The translations under genes and the position numbers were made by a program. A DNA stretch of 64,000 bases from Nymphaea colorata. Lineage: Eukaryota; Streptophyta; Magnoliopsida; Nymphaeales; Nymphaeaceae. Positions 58,801 through 64,000 of this stretch are shown here, one piece after another. A model generated the notes under the pieces. It saw only the letters and a program-made list of their open reading frames with translations, was not told the DNA's origin and did not search any database. Location: positions 9,846,952 to 9,910,951 of the forward strand of contig NC_045142.1 in assembly GCF_008831285.2 (NCBI RefSeq). Direction: 5' to 3'. Every line of letters starts with the position of its first letter. Position 1 is the stretch's first letter.

Positions 58801-61619
58801 AGTTTAATTTTGTCATGTAACTATCTGAATGAGGCTATCCAGGAGACCAAAACTGTAAGCTTGCTGGCTTACCTTTCACAAATCAACCTTCAAGGAGGAG
58901 TTCTAGCCATCGTCATGGCTAGGGACTCAAATGGACTGTAACTGGGATGGTTAAGTATTTTAAGGTTGTGGTGGATTGAGATTCTAGACAGAGAAAAGCC
59001 CTTGTACTAGATCCAACTCATTTGCATGCCTGTTCACAGGAGTGAGATATAGCAGGGTCTAACCAGGAATGCAAAACCATTTTCACAAATTTCATTCTCA
59101 GGGCTATTGTAGGCTTGTCATGGTAGGAAGAGACACAACACATTGAAAAAGAAACTCACGAACACAATCCCAATGGTACCAAGAACTTATGAGGTTCGGC
59201 TTTTAGAGCTTACATCCACAGTGAGAATCCTCACACTGCTTATTGATCACTTTCACCAGAGAGTACAAAATATATCAAGGCACTCTCTTTCAATGGGAAG
59301 AAACGAGAGTCACAGCCTCACAAGGAAACACTCTCTACTCAACGGAAACTCATAACAAGTTTCTAAAAAAACATCAACACGAGGTAGGTTTTTCTTGAGC
59401 ATTAATAAGGAAATAGGAATCCTGTTTTTCTTGTGAAAAATCTTGAGAATTCAAAAATAAAAAATATACCATGTAAGAGAAATTCTAGAAAGTTGTGAGT
59501 TTCCTATTTACTTAATGATAAAAACATTGATAGAAGTTCAAAATAGTTATTAAATTTTGAAAAAAAATAGAAAAGATTTTTTTTAAAGACTATAAGAAAG
59601 GTTTATATTTTCTAACCTGGCGAAAATATCTTGACTTTCCAAAATAGTGCAATATTAGTGCAACATTTTCAAAAGGTCATGATAATTTCCCTTTTCATGT
59701 AATCATTTTACAATATTATCACGATTTTTTTAAAAACATTACCAACTTTGTGACAATTTGCTGAACACTTCATATTTCAGGTACACACCCTCATTTTTGA
59801 TGTGCCATATTCTCCTAGATTTGTCATATCTTTGTTTCTGGCTTAGATACATAATGTGTATCTTGCATGTTATCCTCAACAGTTTGCTAGACAAGCTTAC
59901 TTCATTCTTATTGTAAAGAAAATGTTGAGGTTAAGAGTCAATAACTTGATGGGTGCAATTTTAATTGGTCAATGTTCAAAGTACTTAGGCTAAGGTTGGC
60001 TAGTTGGAGTGTCATGCATTTTTGGGTTGGTCCGGATCCGGAAGAAAATTTTTCGCCTGCCTAAACACAATAGAGTTAAGACCAACCAAATTTTTGGTTC
60101 TGATTACGCAGGTTTAGGGAAATGTGTGTTATAGAAGTGTCAGCAAGGACTGTGGGACTAACTGGATTTGCCTTCACAGAGTTACTTAGAAAATTTATCT
60201 CCTGGATGTGATGATGAAGTTTTTAAATTCTGGAAATGATGGGTGGAGGAAAATGGGGTTGGTCTTTTAAGCTCAAGGTTTTCACTGTTTGAAGAAGGTG
60301 ATTTGGTCTACATTAGGGGATTTTACGGGTCCAGAGGTACATGCTTCTACTTGGCAAGCTCACCACTTTAATCAGCATAGGGAGGGAGGGAGAGAGAGGC
60401 TTTGCTGATCTCAACTAAGAGGAGTGCATACATGTAAGCTTACTCCTTCCTGAAGCTCGCCCGTATGAAGAAGATCCTTAGGATGCTCATCACGACTCCT
60501 TTATTTTCCATTCAAGGACCTTAACTCTGGGTCATTCCATGTGGCACCTTAAGCTAAGGTGGACCTGGGTAGCATCAAACCTGGCTTGGCAAGGCGTCAT
60601 GGGGCCAGCTCCTACTCTGGATCAGGTCATACTTTGGTGTGCTTCACAGCTTGGTCTTCTATTGAATTAGTTTCTTTTCTTATTTCTTTCCTATCTCGTC
60701 AGTGTTGTAACTCCTGAACAAATATTTATCCATCCAATGTTTGCTTACCATTTCTCCATTTACCCTTTTTCTGTGCTATCTGAAACTTCCCAGTACTTTG
60801 ACCAAACTTTTCAACTTCTATACCAAGCTGTTTTTTGAATTCGTTTCGAGATTCAGTTGAGCTCTTCAAAGTTTCAACATTACTTCTAAACCACCCAATC
60901 TGATTAGTATTGGAACAAGCCTCCATGGTCCTTATGAGGCCTTCTATGATCCACTTTTACTATTTTTTTGTTCAACTTTTTCTATGACGGGTTTGAGCCC
61001 TGACCACCTTGGGGAAACTTAGGCAGCAGAGCTCTAGGGTGTTCAACTTGCCACCCTTCACATTCCCATCTTACCACCTGCTCGCCACCTATGATGATGG
61101 TGTATCGTGTATCTTTATCAAGAGACAATATTGTTTAAACTTTTGAGTCATGGCAGATTAAGGCTACAGTGCATTTGGTTGGAAATTTTAGGATATTGCA
61201 CATGGTGCATGGCCATAAAAGTTGTTAGCTACTTTCCATGATATCTTGTGATTTAGCTGAAAATGGTACACTTTGGAGCTATGTAACACGGACATTCCTG
61301 TTTGGAGGAAGATGTCAGCCACCACCTGAACATGGCACTGACTGTGTCTCGTGCGGTCAATGCACCCAGGGCCTTAGTCCATTATTTTTTGGACGGAGTC
61401 AAAATTGACTGAGTCCAATAATCCAAATGACCGATGTTTTGCTTATATATATATAAGTTTTAAACAAACAAAACAATACATTCATGATTCATAACTTATA
61501 AATTATGAAGAAGAAACTAATGAACAAAAGTATGAAACAGAATCATAGGATGATGATGGGGAAATAAGCTAAGTTCATCTAACATAGAGAAATCCATAAA
61601 TTCTAGATATATATACACA

Positions 61620-61684
<65 letters not shown>

Positions 61685-62780
61685 TATGAATTTCTCTATC
61701 TAGGTTAAACAAAAAATCCTCCAGCCTTTCACAGCATGTCGCCCCTGAAATGCATTGGGTGGTGTGTTTAATTACACTACCTAACACAATGCATCGAGTG
61801 GCCGTGATTAGATGGAGCTTAAGATGGCTGGAGGATTTCAGCTCCTATATATGTGTGTGTGTGTGTGTGTGTGTATAAATAATATGCACACATTACATGT
61901 CCCGAAAATGCTCCACACCCATACATGTACCCGTATTGGCACCCATACCTATAACTATGTGACATAGCATTGGAGCTATTCAAGTTGGTGCTTGGAGTTG
62001 CACACTTTATGGCTGGCTTTACACATTGACTGAGGTGTCTTGGGTTTCTGGCTGAATGAACATAATCACTCTACTTTTCCTAAATGTATATATTATGAGG
62101 AACTTTTGTTCAGAATATTGACGATCAGGACTTATCCTCATTAGAATCATGATTGGTGGCAATCTAAGTCACAGTGGTACGTGGGGGAGGCTCATGTACC
62201 CATACCGGTATGCCTGTACGGCAAAACCAGTACAGGGGTACGATTAGACCGATTCTGGGCCGGAACCGATCCAAACCACAAAAAAAACATTGTCTTAGTC
62301 TATTTATGTTTTTTTTATGAGATTATATGTAGGAACTATGAAAGGAACATTGTCTTAATGATGTGATGATATCAATTTTGTTTATTTTTTGGAATTAAAA
62401 ATATATAAATTATCGCCATACTGCCGTACCAAGATTGCGGAAAACGCCGTACCCGCACCCGCTTTCCCGTACCCGTACCAGCACCCATACCCGTTCCTGT
62501 GTGACATAGGTGGCAATATTTCTCCATGAAGTGAAAAGTAGAACGTTATTGTTTGTCTATGAAATTGCTATTTTACGATACCTTCATTTGAATATTTTAG
62601 TACATAATTTGAATAACAGTTTTGACCTTCTATCTAATGAAAAGGTTATAACTTTTCTGGTGTGAAAATGTGATTGTTCTGATAAGCATTTTATGATGAT
62701 CCCACTCCATAATTCTTTTCAAGTGCTTCTATGTGAAAAGATTGATGGAATCCACCCTTTTGCTGTTAATTGCAGGAGTA
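55859..62780 (+). CDS. NDUFA1: Complex I subunit NDUFA1 (MWFE)
   Basis: Exon 1 is 55859-55960 (34 codons); exon 2 starts at 56110. The join is phase 0 and reads ..YYIYKAANGR|PKHIGNDMWDVAMERRDKK. Residues 4-22 form the single membrane segment (WLEAVLPLGIIAGMLCVMG). MWFE sits in the membrane arm of mitochondrial complex I and is needed for its assembly. The C-terminal end is uncertain: exon 2 can end at 56199 (before GTGGGT) or at 56203 (before GTACCT). An acceptor TTGCAG at 62770-62775 would then give either a 65-residue protein (GAG TAA, the family's usual length) or a 74-residue one (stop at 62804). Reading through exon 2 without splicing would add about 25 foreign residues. The proposed last intron is 6.6 kb and carries two hAT-like elements and a tandem repeat. 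Confidence 0.85.
58117..58441. repeat. Two-copy tandem repeat, about 161 bp
   Basis: The copies start with ACCCATTCC-GAGCTCGG at about 58122 and 58283 and end in CAATATGAGAC or CAATACGGGAC. About 85% alike by eye. It lies in the NDUFA1 intron. Confidence 0.85.
61280..61967. mobile_element. hAT-like non-autonomous element, family 1, copy B (688 bp)
   Basis: The left end is CTATGTAACACGGACA and the right end in reverse is CTATGTCACATAGTTA. It is flanked by CTTTGGAG (61272-61279) and CATTGGAG (61968-61975), 7 of 8 identical. It shares GGTCAATGCACCCA and a GGACGGAGTC-type block with copy A, in inverted orientation. Inside are CA, TA and GT microsatellites (61613-61683 and 61853-61874). Confidence 0.8.
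61613..61683. repeat. (CA)n(TA)n compound microsatellite
   Basis: A CA run of about 45 bp passes into TA, inside hAT copy B. Confidence 0.95.
62164..62509. mobile_element. hAT-like non-autonomous element, family 1, copy C (346 bp)
   Basis: The left end is CTAAGTCACAGTGGTACG and the right end in reverse is CTATGTCACACAGGAACG. It is flanked by a perfect 8-bp target duplication GTGGCAAT (62156-62163 and 62510-62517). The ends are full of GTACCC/GGGTAC motifs as in copy A; the middle is AT-rich. It lies 196 bp from copy B. Confidence 0.88.
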
Positions 62781-62804
62781 ATTAAGAAGCGGGACAGATG
62801 CTGA

Positions 62805-64000
62805 GATGAATAAAACACCATTTTCATGGAAAACGCACTGGATATTCTTGTTTTGGACATGATCCCATGCTACCACCCTATCACAAATTTGGTTATGTTG
62901 TTCTTCCAGTTGAGGATTGAAAAATCAACTCTGTCATTGATTGGAAGTTCTATTCATTCTGTTTCTCGCACATGCGTATTGACATTAACCGACAGTACTT
63001 CCTGGAGAAATGCGACATTCTCTGTAATGACGTTTTGTTCTGTTAACTTCTGTTGATTGAACCATTTAACTTCTGTTGATTGAACCATTGCATATGGTTT
63101 GCTTATCTGCCTTTTTTTCCCAGCTCATGCACCAGCACATGCGCTTGCTGCTGGAGTAACGGCTCCGTTAGTAGCTTGTGGAGCAGCTCTACAGAGATGA
63201 GTTTCATACTGATCCCAACTGAGAAAATTGGTAGTTGCACCTTTTATTTAGAGACAAAGTACAGGGAAACCTGATCTTGTACCTCTTGGATCAGCAGAGA
63301 AGTGAACTCTATGGAGCCGTTTGGCATGAGGAACACTGTATGACTGTTCTATGAATCTGTCTCAAATATTGGAGCAGGTTCATGGAAAAACTTGTTCAAG
63401 TGGTTCAAATCTGCCATCAATATTTAGGATAAATTCATAAAACATTCGCACAACAATGTCTCATACCAAGCAGATCCTAAAACCATCCCTACCTGAGGAA
63501 GTTACCTGGCTTCAGTTTGCACAAGAAGGTGACACCCAGGGGACTCGGCTCGGCCTGCTGCTTAGTTGTGTGTCTTCACCTAGCGTTCAACCTCTTTGGA
63601 CTGTTGGTTTTTGAATCCTAGTTATGCCATATTCTATTAAATCCCCGTTCTTTTGATCAATCAAAATAAGAAATATCTATTCCTGGAGTTCTACAAAATG
63701 GGCCTTGGCCGAACTTTTGCTGATCAACGTCAATTGATGTTCTGAGATGAAAATCTTCCGCCTTGGAACAGGTGAGATTTTGTGTTTCTCATGTCAAGTC
63801 TCCTGCAGAGAAATTTTCATTCGCTTTTGCAAAAAAGAAATGGATATTTCTTGTTATTTCACTCAGCTCACTTAGTCTTAGGACAAAGTTAAGATCGAAG
63901 GGTAAAAGGTAGGCTCTTATTTGGCAGTTATCAGCAAAAGATTGTTTCGTTTGTGGATTTCAGAAATGTGAGGGTTTTTTGGGAATCCTGACCGAGTGGG
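62805..64000. other. Downstream region of NDUFA1
   Basis: Probably the NDUFA1 3' UTR at first, if the last-exon model is right, then intergenic DNA. A 21-bp tandem pair TTAACTTCTGTTGATTGAACC lies at 63043-63088. A TTTCCCAG acceptor-like site near 63116 opens a short Cys/Ser-rich frame with no recognised domain. No gene called. Confidence 0.4.

Noticed and set aside
1..64000. CRISPR arrays, operons, ribosome-binding sites, bacterial-type features, tRNA or rRNA genes
   Set aside because: Repeats are satellites, microsatellites or transposon parts, and the genes are spliced nuclear plant genes. No tRNA or rRNA signature was recognised by eye.

Overview
The window is nuclear DNA of a flowering plant. 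It holds five spliced housekeeping genes with GT-AG introns, surrounded by and interrupted with plant transposable elements (Ty1/copia, Ty3/gypsy, hAT, MITEs, a pararetrovirus-like relic) and many TA, CT and TTC microsatellites. Introns of 3 to 12 kb packed with transposons point to a repeat-rich, fairly large genome. The species cannot be named from the sequence alone.

Layout. 0.1-2.4 kb: broken minus-strand remains of a Caulimoviridae-like coat/polyprotein region. 3.9-10.0 kb: a complete-ended copia element (474-bp LTRs, perfect TTTCC target duplication) whose coding part is mostly lost and whose 2.1-kb leader carries a GC-rich block and a GACCGGTTCAG-type repeat array. 11.5-24.7 kb: a two-exon plus-strand gene for a mitochondrial TMEM70-like protein. 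Its 12.4-kb intron contains two hAT-like elements and a second copia element, itself hit by a 292-bp hAT MITE. 29.1-32.8 kb: RPS24 (eS24), minus strand, five exons. 33.7-35.3 kb: a small hAT-like MITE and a decayed Ty3/gypsy integrase. 36.6-38.3 kb (with 5' UTR to about 39.95 kb): eEF1A, minus strand, with the usual 5' UTR intron. 40-46.4 kb: AT-rich intergenic DNA. 47.2-53.8 kb: a five-exon ZIP-family metal transporter, plus strand. 55.9-62.8 kb: the complex I subunit NDUFA1/MWFE, plus strand, with a long last intron holding two more copies of the hAT-like family seen in the TMEM70-like gene.

The genes do not form a pathway. Two are mitochondrial (a TMEM70-like assembly factor and the MWFE subunit of complex I); two are translation genes (eS24, eEF1A), both with telo-box-type AAACCCTA motifs near the predicted start of transcription, a known plant co-regulation signature. 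From memory, the ZIP/MWFE pair matches Arabidopsis At3g08650 and At3g08610, which would be conserved microsynteny.

The most interesting material is in the mobile DNA: three hAT-like copies of one family with clear 8-bp target duplications; a MITE whose excision from the copia reverse transcriptase would leave an open in-frame junction; a copia element that looks already defective when it inserted; and a short U2 snRNA 5'-end pseudogene between 14-bp direct repeats. I found no wholly new gene system.
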